Below are positions 16,523 through 25,189 of a stretch of DNA of 64,000 bases, in pieces; position 1 is the first letter of the stretch, and every line of letters begins with the position of its first letter. The notes beneath the pieces are model-generated. The model did no database searches and was not told the origin of the DNA. It worked only from the letters and a program-made list of their open reading frames with translations. This DNA comes from Verrucomicrobiales bacterium (GTDB lineage: Bacteria; Verrucomicrobiota; Verrucomicrobiia; Methylacidiphilales; JAAUTS01): NCBI GenBank assembly GCA_031256975.1, contig JAIRPN010000015.1, positions 216,648 to 280,647 of the forward strand, given 5' to 3'. Both the position numbers and the translations under genes were made by a program.

Positions 16523-17371
16523 ATGTTTTCCTTCTTTAAGAAATGGGTTGCCGAGATCAAGGGAGGCAAGGTTGACTGGGATGAAGTCGAGGCTCACTTG
16601 ATCCAATCCGACCTCGGCCTGCCGCTGACGGAAAAAATTCTCGGGAGACTCAAGGGACAGGCCCTTTCCGACCAGACTGTCACGGCCGCGGCTTCGCAAG
16701 CCATCCTGGAACTTTGGCCGCAACCCGTGCGCCAGCTAACTCCGGCAGCCGCCAACGGCAGTCCTGCGGTGTGGCTGATCATCGGCGTCAACGGCACCGG
16801 CAAAACCACCAGCATCGCCAAGCTTGCCAACCGTTACAAAAAAGCGGGTAAAAAAGTCCACCTGGTCGGCGCTGACACCTTTCGCGCCGCCGCCATCGAC
16901 CAGCTCAAAGTCTGGGCCGACCGTCTCGGGCTCGGCTTTAGCGCCGGAAAAGAAGGCGGCGACCCCGCCGCCGCCGCATTTCAGGGCTTGGAAGAAGCCA
17001 AACGTGCAGGCGCCGATCTGGTCATCATCGACACCGCCGGACGTTTGCATAACAAGGAAAACCTGATGCGCGAGCTGGAAAAGGTAAAACGCGTCATTCA
17101 GAAACTGGTTCCCGACGCGCCGCACGAAACTCTGCTGGTGCTTGATGGCACCAACGGCAGCAACGCCTTTGACCAAGCCAAACAATTCCACAAATTCCTC
17201 ACCATTAGCGGCATCATCGTCACCAAGCTGGACACTTCATCCAAGGGCGGTGCCGTCGCCGCGATCAAGGCCGAGGAACAAATCGACCCGCTGTTCGTCG
17301 GCCTAGGCGAAGGCATGGATGATCTGGTGGAATTCAATCCGCAGGATTATGTCGGCAGGTTTTTCCGCTAG
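16523..17371 (+). CDS. ftsY: Signal recognition particle receptor FtsY (NG domains)
   Basis: SRP receptor GTPase of 282 residues that docks ribosome-SRP complexes at the membrane. The G1 loop [51 protein letters not shown] and the C-terminal [22 protein letters not shown] are all present. It lacks the long acidic A domain of E. coli FtsY, as in many other bacteria. The upstream family B repeat separates it from nusB. Confidence 0.96.
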   Translation: MFSFFKKWVAEIKGGKVDWDEVEAHLIQSDLGLPLTEKILGRLKGQALSDQTVTAAASQAILELWPQPVRQLTPAAANGSPAVWLIIGVNGTGKTTSIAKLANRYKKAGKKVHLVGADTFRAAAIDQLKVWADRLGLGFSAGKEGGDPAAAAFQGLEEAKRAGADLVIIDTAGRLHNKENLMRELEKVKRVIQKLVPDAPHETLLVLDGTNGSNAFDQAKQFHKFLTISGIIVTKLDTSSKGGAVAAIKAEEQIDPLFVGLGEGMDDLVEFNPQDYVGRFFR

Positions 17372-17413
17372 TCCAAATACAATTCGTGCTCTTTAGGAAA
17401 TTTCCGCCAACGA

Positions 17414-17617
17414 TCAAAATTTTTCCTGCGTGCATTCTTTATGCTCGGCGTCTGTACAATCTTTGGCATTCCAGGCTGTATTTAGATGATGATAAGCGTG
17501 TCCCATGTGGACCCTAAAAGTTTCAACATCATAATCCTTGTTTTGAATTTCAGAAATTGTAGCCGTAAGTTGTTCTAAGGCTTCTTTAAGCTCAAAAAGT
17601 ACCCATCTTTTATTCAT
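17414..17617 (-). CDS. Hypothetical protein, 67 aa, AT-rich
   Basis: A short acidic protein with an N-terminal amphipathic helix (VLFELKEALEQLTATISEIQ) and the HMGHAYHHLNTAWNA stretch, rich in His. The region is clearly richer in A and T than its neighbours and has no TTAGCG motif, suggesting recent arrival. I do not recognise a family. The ORF ends inside the convergent gap after ftsY. Confidence 0.5.
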   Translation of the reverse strand: MNKRWVLFELKEALEQLTATISEIQNKDYDVETFRVHMGHAYHHLNTAWNAKDCTDAEHKECTQEKF

Positions 17618-17639
17618 AAATTATTCTTCCAATGTATTA

Positions 17640-18122
17640 TTAATTAAAATGTGTGACTTGGTTAAAATTTTTCAGAAACTCTCTCGCCCGATGAACTTCA
17701 ACAGCCGCACTGCGTGCCGGATCGAGTTCAGGAAGCTCCGTTAGCGGAAACCATTTCACCTCGCCGCTTTCAATACTGGTCTTGGCTTCGCCGCCGATTA
17801 GATCGCAGAGAAAATACAGTTTGTAGCAGGTGAATTGTTCAATCGGGTGTCCGGCGGCTTCTTTCTCCACTACCGAGGTCAGGATGCGGGCTTTGACTTG
17901 GTAACCGCTCTCTTCCCAACATTCGCGTTCGACATTCCCGGCCGGCGTGGAATTCACATCGGCCCAGCCGCCGGGCAAGGTCCAGTAGCCGGAGGAAATT
18001 TCCTTCACCAGCAACACCTTGTCTTCGCTAATGACGATGCCGCGCACATCGACCTTCGGTGTCGGGTAACCCGCTTCCAGCGGCCACGATAATTTATTGT
18101 CGCTAACCGCGAGGCCGAGCAT
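17640..18122 (-). CDS. NUDIX hydrolase catalytic domain (N-terminal part frameshifted off)
   Basis: The Nudix box is intact (GGWADVNSTPAGNVERECWEESGY), so the fold should hydrolyse a nucleoside diphosphate linked to another group, such as ADP-ribose. The strand PKVDVRGIVISEDKVLLVKE and SGEVKWFPLTELPEL follow the ADP-ribose pyrophosphatase pattern. The ORF starts at an internal Met; the normal N-terminal domain is found in another frame just upstream (18123-18243). The gene is either inactivated by one base, or the base is a sequencing error. Confidence 0.85.
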   Translation of the reverse strand: MLGLAVSDNKLSWPLEAGYPTPKVDVRGIVISEDKVLLVKEISSGYWTLPGGWADVNSTPAGNVERECWEESGYQVKARILTSVVEKEAAGHPIEQFTCYKLYFLCDLIGGEAKTSIESGEVKWFPLTELPELDPARSAAVEVHRAREFLKNFNQVTHFN

Positions 18123-18243
18123 TTCATTGGCGATTTCGTGCAGGCGGGTGTAACGCTGGCGGTCGAAGGGATCCTGCGCATAGGGTCAACCCGGTCTGCG
18201 CGATGGCGGCGAGTTCACGCGAGATTTGCAAGGGAGTTCGCAT
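18123..18243 (-). pseudogene. Out-of-frame N-terminal domain of the NUDIX hydrolase
   Basis: From an ATG at 18243 the minus strand reads MRTPLQISRELAAIAQTGLT; after one base is dropped near 18181-18185 it continues YAQDPFDRQRYTRLHEIANEML straight into the NUDIX ORF. IAQTGLTY..D..D..R is the hallmark of the N-terminal domain in this NUDIX subfamily, so a single extra C (coding strand, ACCC run) breaks one gene of about 200 codons. Confidence 0.8.
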
Positions 18244-18342
18244 GCCTGCGATTCAAGCATATGCGGCGGGCGTGGTGAGGATTTTTAGCCGCGTTGATCC
18301 CTTCCGTCATTAGCGTCTTTGCTTCTTGGCGCCTTTGCGTTA

Positions 18343-19362
18343 ATGTCGCCAATCATGACCACCGATGAAAAATGGATGACGCTGGCGCTGGAGTTGGCGC
18401 GGAAGGGGATCGACAGGACCAGCCCGAATCCCTGCGTCGGGGCGGTCATTGTCAAAGGCGGGAAAATCCTCGGCAAGGGCTGGCACAAGCAGGCGGGCAG
18501 GCCGCATGCGGAAATCGAGGCAATCCGCGACGCCAAGCGCAACGGCGTGACCAGTTTCAAGCACGCCACGATGTATGTCACGCTGGAACCTTGTTGCACA
18601 CACGGTCGCACGCCGCCCTGCACGGAAGCGATCATTGGCGGCGGGTTCAAACGGGTGGTCATTGGCGCCACGGACCCGAACCCGCATCATGCGGGACGGG
18701 CGTTTAAAATTTTACGTCAGGCGGGAATCGAAGTGACGCACGGCGTGCTGGCGAAGGAAAGCGAGGAATTGAACCGAGCGTTCAATCACTGGATCGTCAC
18801 GGGAAAACCGTGGGTCATTGCCAAGGCCGCCCTGACGCTGGACGGGGCGCTAACGACGAAATCGGGCCGCCGGACACAAATCACCGCCGCCGACGCACAA
18901 AGGGATGCCCACAAGCTGCGCGCCATCAGCGACGCCATTTTGATCGGCGCGGAAACTTTGCGAATCGATCATCCGCGACTGACGGTGCGCGGAGTCAAGA
19001 CGGTCAAGCAGCCCTTGCGGGTGGTGGTGACGCGCTCGGGGAAATTGCCCGGGAAATCCCCTTTGTTCACCGACGCCAACCGTGAATCCACACTGGTGTA
19101 CCGGAATCAATCCTGGAACAGGATTTTGCGCGATCTTGGCAAGCGCGGCGTGACGCGGTTGCTGGTTGAGGGAGGCGGGGAGATTCACAACCAGCTGGCG
19201 AAGAAAAAACTGGTGGACGAGGTGGTGTTGTATTACGCGCCGCTCATGGCGAACCGGAAGGATTTGCCGCATGCGGACGCGTTGCGAAAATTACCGTTGG
19301 CGGACGCAACGCTAACCATGGTCGGCAAAGACCTGAAATTACAAGGCATCGTGAGGCGCTAA
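18343..19362 (+). CDS. ribD: Bifunctional riboflavin deaminase/reductase
   Basis: RibD converts the GTP cyclohydrolase II product in two steps: deamination of the pyrimidine and NADPH-dependent reduction of the ribosyl chain. The deaminase zinc motifs HAEIEAI and EPCCTHGRTPPC lie in the first 90 residues; the reductase half has KAALTLDGALTTKSG and LLVEGGGEIHNQL. The track start (18319) is TTG; ATG at 18343 or 18355 (MTTDEKWM) is preferred. The stop codon is the TAA of a CGCTAA motif. Confidence 0.95.
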   Translation: MSPIMTTDEKWMTLALELARKGIDRTSPNPCVGAVIVKGGKILGKGWHKQAGRPHAEIEAIRDAKRNGVTSFKHATMYVTLEPCCTHGRTPPCTEAIIGGGFKRVVIGATDPNPHHAGRAFKILRQAGIEVTHGVLAKESEELNRAFNHWIVTGKPWVIAKAALTLDGALTTKSGRRTQITAADAQRDAHKLRAISDAILIGAETLRIDHPRLTVRGVKTVKQPLRVVVTRSGKLPGKSPLFTDANRESTLVYRNQSWNRILRDLGKRGVTRLLVEGGGEIHNQLAKKKLVDEVVLYYAPLMANRKDLPHADALRKLPLADATLTMVGKDLKLQGIVRR

Positions 19363-19364
19363 CC

Positions 19365-19751
19365 ATGAAAGCGGAAGAATTTGAATCACGCTGCAGGCAG
19401 CTCGGGTTAAGGATCACCGACTTTCGCGAGAACTTCAGCCGTTCCTCCGGGCCCGGCGGACAGAATGTGAACAAGGTTTCCACCGCCGTTGAATTGGTTC
19501 ACCTGCCGAGCGGGCTCAGTGTGCGTGTGCAGGATTCCCGTTTCCAGGGAATGAACCGCACCCTGGCGCGCGAACGCTTGTTGGAGTTGTTCGCTGCCAA
19601 GCGCGAGGAACAGCGGCTGTCACGACTGGCGTTGATTTCCAAGGCACGGCGGCAAAAGGCGAAACGCTCCCGGTCAACCAAGCGGAAAATGGTGGAGGCC
19701 AAGCGACATCGCTCCGGCATCAAACAGAACCGCCGGGCGCGGGCGGATTGA
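19365..19751 (+). CDS. GGQ-domain peptide release factor-like protein (ArfB/C12orf65-like)
   Basis: Protein of 128 residues that carries only the peptidyl-tRNA hydrolysis domain of class I release factors: SSGPGGQNVNKVSTAVEL followed by a Lys/Arg-rich tail (KARRQKAKRSRSTKRKMVEAKRH). It lacks codon-recognition domains, as in ArfB-type ribosome-rescue factors, and the basic tail could enter an empty mRNA channel. The ATG lies two bases after the ribD stop, with a TTAGCG motif across the junction. Confidence 0.88.
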   Translation: MKAEEFESRCRQLGLRITDFRENFSRSSGPGGQNVNKVSTAVELVHLPSGLSVRVQDSRFQGMNRTLARERLLELFAAKREEQRLSRLALISKARRQKAKRSRSTKRKMVEAKRHRSGIKQNRRARAD

Positions 19752-20420
19752 TCATTGGTAGGTTTCCTTCAGGTAATCCGCCACGGTCTTTTTGTGCATG
19801 ATAAAATTGCGGATCTCGCGGGCGGTGCGCTTTAGGTCGTCATCGAGGCCATAGACATTCAACGCGCCGCTGGAAAGGCCGCCCGGGGTCAATCCGCCGC
19901 CGGTAATGACACCGGGCTGGGCGTTGGAACCGCCGGTGGTGCTGAACGTGACCACGGGTTTGCTGCCGGATTCCGCAAGGTCGTAGAGCCGCACGATGGT
20001 GTTGACCTTGGTGCCGCCCGCGCCCATGCCGACCACGGCGCGCAACGCGCGGCTGCCTTGTTCGACGTATGTAAATTCACCCGTGACCAGCAAGCCGCTT
20101 TTCGGCAATTTTTTCGGCGCGAGGTCGGTCGGCGCGATTTCCACAAAGCGTTCAAGCATCATTTCCTGCAGGTGCTCGGCGATGATTTTCTTGAACTCTT
20201 CCAGCTCCTTGCCCTCGCGATCCACCAGCCAGGTGCCGTCCTTGGTGTCAAAAAGCTGCACATAAATGAATTGCGGAGGCTTCAATTCGCCGCTGTACTG
20301 CGGGCTGTCTTCGACCACCTTGGCGGAAGAACAACCGGCGAGCAGCGCGGCGCAAATTCCGCCCGTTAACAAGAGGCAATATCGGGCAAGTTTCAGGTTG
20401 GCCATTAGCGTTGATTCCAT
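19752..20420 (-). CDS. DUF4410-like lipoprotein
   Basis: Envelope lipoprotein of about 222 residues. I prefer a start at MESTLMANLK (20420) or MANLK (20405), giving a signal peptide with lipobox LLAGC, over the track start at 20495. The mature part resembles DUF4410: a strand VQLFDTKDGTW, then GEFTYVEQGSRALRAVVGMGAGGTKV and a C-terminal helix. No function is known for the family. It converges with the GGQ gene. Confidence 0.65.
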   Translation of the reverse strand: MESTLMANLKLARYCLLLTGGICAALLAGCSSAKVVEDSPQYSGELKPPQFIYVQLFDTKDGTWLVDREGKELEEFKKIIAEHLQEMMLERFVEIAPTDLAPKKLPKSGLLVTGEFTYVEQGSRALRAVVGMGAGGTKVNTIVRLYDLAESGSKPVVTFSTTGGSNAQPGVITGGGLTPGGLSSGALNVYGLDDDLKRTAREIRNFIMHKKTVADYLKETYQ

Positions 20421-20577
20421 TGGCAGCATAAACCGGTTTCGCCTCGGTGGCAATCGCAGGAACAGCGTTTTTTGCAATTTACCAGAAGCAGGCAATCAAC
20501 CATGCTTATGTTGCCATTTGGCTCACTACGATTCTGTACAAAATTGAATTGCGTATGTTGCTTTTTGGTTTTTCAGG

Positions 20578-20583
20578 TATAGT
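20578..20583 (+). promoter_or_regulatory. Possible -10 element upstream of the SulP transporter gene
   Basis: TATAGT lies 25 bases before the SulP ATG in an AT-rich gap, with a weak -35-like GTTG stretch about 17 bases upstream. It is only a sequence resemblance to a sigma-70 promoter. Confidence 0.3.
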
Positions 20584-20608
20584 GGCGGCTCTCGTTTAAT
20601 CCAATATT

Positions 20609-22345
20609 ATGAACTGGCGAATTTCATTCCGGCCAAAATTGGTCGAGGTGTTGCAGGAAGGTTATACCAAACGGCAACTCCACACCGATCTGGTCAGCGG
20701 CATCGTGGTGGGGCTAATGGCGATCCCGTTGGCCATCGGCTTCGGCATTGCCAGCATTCCGCAAGGCACGGCCAGCTCGGTGAGTCCCGCCACGGTCGGG
20801 CTGACCACGGCGATCATCGCCGGGTTTATCATCTCCGCGCTGGGCGGCAGCCGGGTGCAGATCGGCGGGCCGACCGGGGCGTTCATCCCGATTGTCGCCG
20901 GCATCGTCTACGCACACGGCATGACCACGCTGTGGGCGGCGACGCTCATGGCGGGAATCCTGCTGATCGTGATGGGCGCGCTCAAGGCGGGCTCGTTCAG
21001 CCGTTACATCCCCCTGCCGGTGGTGGTCGGCTTTACCTCGGGCATTGCGGTGATCATCGGCATCCAGCAGGTGCAGCCGATGCTGGGCTTGCAGCTGGAA
21101 CACGGCCTGCCGCCGGAAACGCTCGGCAAGATCAAGATGCTGGCGATGAACATCCATCACCTCTCGCCGCTAACCGCGATCTTTTCCGCCGCTTGCGTGG
21201 TGGCGCTGTTCTCCTTCCCGCAAAAATGGAACCCGCGCATCAGCGTGCTGGTGCTGGCGACGCTGATCGCCAACCTGTTCGGCCTGACACAGACGCCGGA
21301 TCACGCCGGACTGGCAACCATCGGTTCGACCTTCGGCAAGATTTTCGACGGCAAATATATCGACGCGATCCCGAGCGGCCTGCCACAGCTGGTGCAGTGG
21401 GACATCTCCTGGCCGCTAATACGCGAGGCGATTCCGGCGGCGATGACCATCGCGTTCCTCGGCGCGGTGGAGTCCATTTTGTCGGCCATTTCCACCGACA
21501 AGATGATCAAGGATCGCCACAATCCCGACCAGGAATTGCTTGCCCAAGGCATCGCCAACTGCGTGGTACCCTGGTTCGGCGGCCTGCCCGCCACCGGCGC
21601 CATTGCCCGCAGTTCGACCAACGTGCAAAGCGGCGGACGCACGCCGGTTAGCGGCATGGTGCATGCGGTGTTCTTGCTGGTTGTCATGCTGGTCGCCTCG
21701 CAATGGGTGGCTTACATCCCGATGTGCGTATTAGCGGCCATCCTGCTGCACGTTTGTTACAAAATGTTTGAGGCGCATCATTTCAACGCGTTGTTCAAGG
21801 TGACTTACTCGGAACTGGCCATCGCGGTGGCGACTTTCCTGCTGACCGTGTGCGTCGACCTCAATGTCGGCGTCGGCTTTGGCCTAGCGGTGGCGGCGGT
21901 GACGCTCATCATGCGCTTGAAGGAAATCACCATCATGCGCCCGATTGACAGCGGGGCGCAGTTAGCGGCCGAGCGCGCCGGGGGAAGCAACCTCGCCGGG
22001 TCGCCGGAAATCCTGCAATTCCGCTTCGAAGGCGTGTTGTTCTACGCCGTGGCTGATGATTTCGCCTCGCAACTGGAACGCGCCATCCGCCAGCAACTCT
22101 CGACCCGCGTAGTCATCCTGCGCGTGGAACGCATGCTGGCGCTGGACTTTGAAGGACTGGTGCTGCTGGAGGAGATTTACGAGTCGCTAATGGCGAAAGG
22201 CATTCATCTGGTGCTGTGCAACACCCAGCCGCACCCCGCGCGGATGATGTACAAGCACCGTTTCCTGGAAAAACTCGGCATGGAAAACCTGTGCGGCGAC
22301 ATGCATCACGCCCTGCAGCGCGCGCAGGAAATTTTGCAGAAATAA
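20609..22345 (+). CDS. SulP family anion transporter with C-terminal STAS domain
   Basis: Inner-membrane protein of 578 residues. The N-terminal SulP motif (DLVSGIVVGLMAIPLAIGFGIAS), 10-12 hydrophobic segments, and GLPATGAIARSSTNVQSGGRTPVSG are characteristic. A STAS domain follows from about residue 450 (ILQFRFEGVLFYAVADDF ... ALDFEGLVLLEEIY). SulP proteins import sulfate, bicarbonate or other anions; the substrate cannot be settled, and no sulfate or carbonic anhydrase gene is beside it. Confidence 0.94.
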   Translation: MNWRISFRPKLVEVLQEGYTKRQLHTDLVSGIVVGLMAIPLAIGFGIASIPQGTASSVSPATVGLTTAIIAGFIISALGGSRVQIGGPTGAFIPIVAGIVYAHGMTTLWAATLMAGILLIVMGALKAGSFSRYIPLPVVVGFTSGIAVIIGIQQVQPMLGLQLEHGLPPETLGKIKMLAMNIHHLSPLTAIFSAACVVALFSFPQKWNPRISVLVLATLIANLFGLTQTPDHAGLATIGSTFGKIFDGKYIDAIPSGLPQLVQWDISWPLIREAIPAAMTIAFLGAVESILSAISTDKMIKDRHNPDQELLAQGIANCVVPWFGGLPATGAIARSSTNVQSGGRTPVSGMVHAVFLLVVMLVASQWVAYIPMCVLAAILLHVCYKMFEAHHFNALFKVTYSELAIAVATFLLTVCVDLNVGVGFGLAVAAVTLIMRLKEITIMRPIDSGAQLAAERAGGSNLAGSPEILQFRFEGVLFYAVADDFASQLERAIRQQLSTRVVILRVERMLALDFEGLVLLEEIYESLMAKGIHLVLCNTQPHPARMMYKHRFLEKLGMENLCGDMHHALQRAQEILQK

Positions 22346-22385
22346 TCGGTGTGCATCCGCGAAATCCGCGGATAAACTATGGCTT

Positions 22386-22988
22386 ATGTTTAGCGGCATT
22401 GTTGAAGAAACGGGAACCTTGAAGGAAATCAAACACGCCGGTGAATTGACCAAGTTCGTCATTGGCGCCGGCAAGGCCGTCGAGGGAGTGAAGCTCGGCG
22501 ACAGCATCGCCAACAACGGCTGCTGCCTCACGGTCACTGAGATCAGCGGCAAGGAATTGGTGTTCGACCTGCTGGAAGAAACCCTGCGCGCCACCAATCT
22601 CAACGCGATGAAACCGGGTTCGCTGCTGAACATCGAGCGTTCTTTGTGTGTCGGCGACCGCATCGGCGGGCATTTCGTCACCGGGCATGTCGATTGCACG
22701 GCGCTAATCACCAAGTGGGAAAAATCCGGCGCCGATTACGAGCTGGAACTGGAAGTACCCAAGGGCTTGGAACGCTATCTGGTGCCGAAAGGCTGCGTCG
22801 CCATTGACGGCATCAGCCTGACCGTTGGCGCCGTAAACGGCAACCGTTTCAACGTGTGGATTATCCCGCACACGCTAACCGTGACCGCCCTGCGCGACCG
22901 CAAGGCCGGCGACCGCCTGAACATCGAGTTCGACATGCTGGCCAAGTACACCGAGAAACTTCTTGCCGTTAGCGGTAAAAATTCCTAG
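22386..22988 (+). CDS. ribE: Riboflavin synthase alpha chain
   Basis: The last step of riboflavin synthesis: dismutation of two lumazines. The protein of 200 residues has the two internally repeated lumazine-binding barrels, each starting MFSGIVEETGTL or GGHFVTGHVD, with NGCCLTVTEI and DGISLTVGAV in matching positions. It lies in a separate unit from ribBA-ribH and ribD, so the pathway is spread over 8 kb with unrelated genes between. Confidence 0.96.
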   Translation: MFSGIVEETGTLKEIKHAGELTKFVIGAGKAVEGVKLGDSIANNGCCLTVTEISGKELVFDLLEETLRATNLNAMKPGSLLNIERSLCVGDRIGGHFVTGHVDCTALITKWEKSGADYELELEVPKGLERYLVPKGCVAIDGISLTVGAVNGNRFNVWIIPHTLTVTALRDRKAGDRLNIEFDMLAKYTEKLLAVSGKNS

Positions 22989-23021
22989 CAGATGCCGCTA
23001 AAGCTCTGCTAGTCTTGCGGA

Positions 23022-23732
23022 ATGTTGCCATCGCTGGAGCAATTGCTCATCTTGCAGGAACGCGACGTTCGTTTGCATCGCGCACAAAAGGAACTCAGCC
23101 TGATTCCGACCGAGGAAAAACAAATCGCCTCGCGGTTAGCGTCGCAAAGCGCCCATTTCGAGTCGCTCAAGCAGCAGGCGCGGCACATCGAGAGCGAGCG
23201 CAAGCAGCTGGAATTGCAGGTCGGCGCCAAGGAGGAAGCGATCCGCAAATTCCAAACCCACCAGGCCCAAACCAAGAAAAACGACGAATACCAAGCGATG
23301 ATCCACGAGATTGAGCGCGCCCGCAAGGACATCGACGAACTGGAGGAAAAGGAACTGGTGCTGATGGACCAGTACGACGCCGCGCAAAAGGAAGTCCAGG
23401 CGGAAGGCGTCAAGGTCAAGGAATACGAACGCATCGCCGCCAACCACCAGGAGGAATTAAAGAAAAAAAAGGCGGTTTTGGAGCAGCAAATCAAGGATCT
23501 CAGCGCTGAAGTGGCCGAACTGCAGAAACAGGTCAATCCGGCGGATTTGTCCGGCTACCGCCGCATCCTGCAAAGCAAGGGCGACATCGCCATCGTGCCG
23601 ATCGTGCACGGCAACACCTGCAACGGCTGCCACATGAAGATCACCCAAGGCACCGTCGCCATCGCCAAGTCCGACACCAAGATCGCCCATTGCGACAATT
23701 GCGGCCGCATCGTGTATTGGACCCTGCCCTGA
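23022..23732 (+). CDS. Coiled-coil protein with C4 zinc ribbon (DUF164/CdsZ family)
   Basis: Protein of 236 residues: a long coiled coil from about residue 15 to 170 (heptads of Glu, Lys, Leu and Gln), then a zinc ribbon with CNGCHMKI and CDNCGRIVYW. Family members are widespread; CdsZ of Chlamydia and relatives have been linked to nucleic-acid or secretion-chaperone functions. No partner gene is adjacent, so the role here is open. Confidence 0.88.
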   Translation: MLPSLEQLLILQERDVRLHRAQKELSLIPTEEKQIASRLASQSAHFESLKQQARHIESERKQLELQVGAKEEAIRKFQTHQAQTKKNDEYQAMIHEIERARKDIDELEEKELVLMDQYDAAQKEVQAEGVKVKEYERIAANHQEELKKKKAVLEQQIKDLSAEVAELQKQVNPADLSGYRRILQSKGDIAIVPIVHGNTCNGCHMKITQGTVAIAKSDTKIAHCDNCGRIVYWTLP

Positions 23733-23863
23733 ACGGCACGCACGCTAACCGTGAGTCGTCATTGGCGTTTTCAGCCGACTCGCGCCGTATACTTTGTTGC
23801 TGACGTCCCGCTAACCACTTGATTTTTCCAGCCCCCCTCGGCTACAGTTAACCCCTATTATTT

Positions 23864-25174
23864 ATGGCCGTCATTAACCAAACCACGATCGAACGCGAAG
23901 CCTCGCTGATGGGCACTTCCCTGCATACGGGCAACAAAGTCAACCTGACCATCAAGCCCGCCGAGGCCGGAACCGGTTACGTTTTCAAGCGTACCGACCT
24001 CCCCGATGCCCCGACCCTCAACGCCGGGGTGGAACTGGTCAGGCAGGTCGAGCGCGCCACCACCATCAGCGAAGGCGCGGTCAAGATTCACACCATCGAA
24101 CATCTGCTTTCCGCCCTGCGCGGGCTCGGCATCGACAACGTGTTGATCGAGATGGACTCCAACGAGCCGCCGATTGGCGACGGCAGCTCCGACCTGTTCG
24201 TCCAGCTGATCGAAAAAGCCGGCAAAAAGGAACTCAACGCGCCGCGCACCTACTTTGAACTGCGCGAACCGGTTTACGTGTACGGCAAGGATGATTCCTA
24301 CATGATCGCGCTGCCGCACGACAACTTCAAGGTCACCTGCACCAACGCCAACCACACCGGCTTCCACACCCAGTATTTCAGCTACGACCTCGACCCGGCC
24401 ACCTACGCCAAGGAAATCTCCAAGGCCCGCACCTTTGTGTTTTACGAGGAAGTTCAGCCGCTGCTGGAAAAGGGACTCATCAAAGGCGGCAGTCTGGAAA
24501 ACGCGGTGGTCATCAAGGGCGAAAGCTTGTTGAGCAAGGACCCGATGCGTTACAGCAATGAGTTTGTCCGTCACAAAATTCTCGACGTCATCGGCGACCT
24601 CGCCCTGTTCCCCGTGCACCTCAAGGCACATATCATCTGCGCCAGGCCCAGCCACGCGCTGAACGTGGAAATGGCCAAGGCCATCGCCAAGGAATACAAG
24701 CGCTACCTCAGCCAGCTCATGCCGATCGAATACATTCCGGTCGGCGAGGGCGCGCTGGACACGCAGGAAGTCATGCACATCCTGCCGCACCGCTATCCGT
24801 TCCTGATGGTTGACCGCATCCTGAAATTCGAGGGCGACAATCGCGCCACCGGTTGCAAGAACATCACCATCAACGAACCCTATTTCCAAGGCCATTTCCC
24901 CAACCATCCGGTGATGCCGGGCGTGTTGCAAATCGAGGCCATGGCCCAGGTCGCCAGCATCCTGATGCTCCGCCGCGCCGAGAACGCGGGGCGCATCGGT
25001 TTCTTCATGAGCGCCGACAAGGTCAAATTCCGCAAGCCCGTCGTCCCCGGCGACACGCTGATCATCCAGGCCGAGCTCACCAAGAGCCGCGGCAAGATCG
25101 GCAAGGCCGTCGGCCAATGCACCGTCAACGGCGAAGTCGTCTCGGAATGCGAACTCAGCTTCGTGATCCAATAA
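23864..25174 (+). CDS. lpxC/fabZ: LpxC-FabZ fusion: lipid A deacetylase and hydroxyacyl-ACP dehydratase
   Basis: Residues 1-285 are LpxC, the committed zinc deacetylase of lipid A synthesis, with the zinc ligands in HTIEHLLSALRG and HKILDVIGDLAL. Residues 300-436 are FabZ, with LPHRYPFLMVDRIL, the catalytic His of GHFPNHPVMPGV and Glu of LQIEAMAQ. The fusion is known in Bacteroidota and some PVC bacteria, and couples the use of hydroxyacyl-ACP in lipid A to fatty acid synthesis. lpxA follows 15 bases later. There are no TTAGCG motifs in the gene. Confidence 0.97.
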   Translation: MAVINQTTIEREASLMGTSLHTGNKVNLTIKPAEAGTGYVFKRTDLPDAPTLNAGVELVRQVERATTISEGAVKIHTIEHLLSALRGLGIDNVLIEMDSNEPPIGDGSSDLFVQLIEKAGKKELNAPRTYFELREPVYVYGKDDSYMIALPHDNFKVTCTNANHTGFHTQYFSYDLDPATYAKEISKARTFVFYEEVQPLLEKGLIKGGSLENAVVIKGESLLSKDPMRYSNEFVRHKILDVIGDLALFPVHLKAHIICARPSHALNVEMAKAIAKEYKRYLSQLMPIEYIPVGEGALDTQEVMHILPHRYPFLMVDRILKFEGDNRATGCKNITINEPYFQGHFPNHPVMPGVLQIEAMAQVASILMLRRAENAGRIGFFMSADKVKFRKPVVPGDTLIIQAELTKSRGKIGKAVGQCTVNGEVVSECELSFVIQ

Positions 25175-25189
25175 TCAGCCACGCCAACC

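Noticed and set aside
18301-18342. Partial repeat resembling CGCAAAGGCGCAAAGA-type palindromes ahead of ribD
   Set aside because: Only one arm (TTCTTGGCGCCTTTGCGTT) is present, with no mirror arm nearby, so a third repeat family could not be supported.
23858-25171. 437-aa minus-strand ORF opposite lpxC-fabZ
   Set aside because: It is an exact antisense shadow of a well-recognised gene; the residues are Asp/Val/Gly-rich, as usual for antisense frames in GC-rich DNA.
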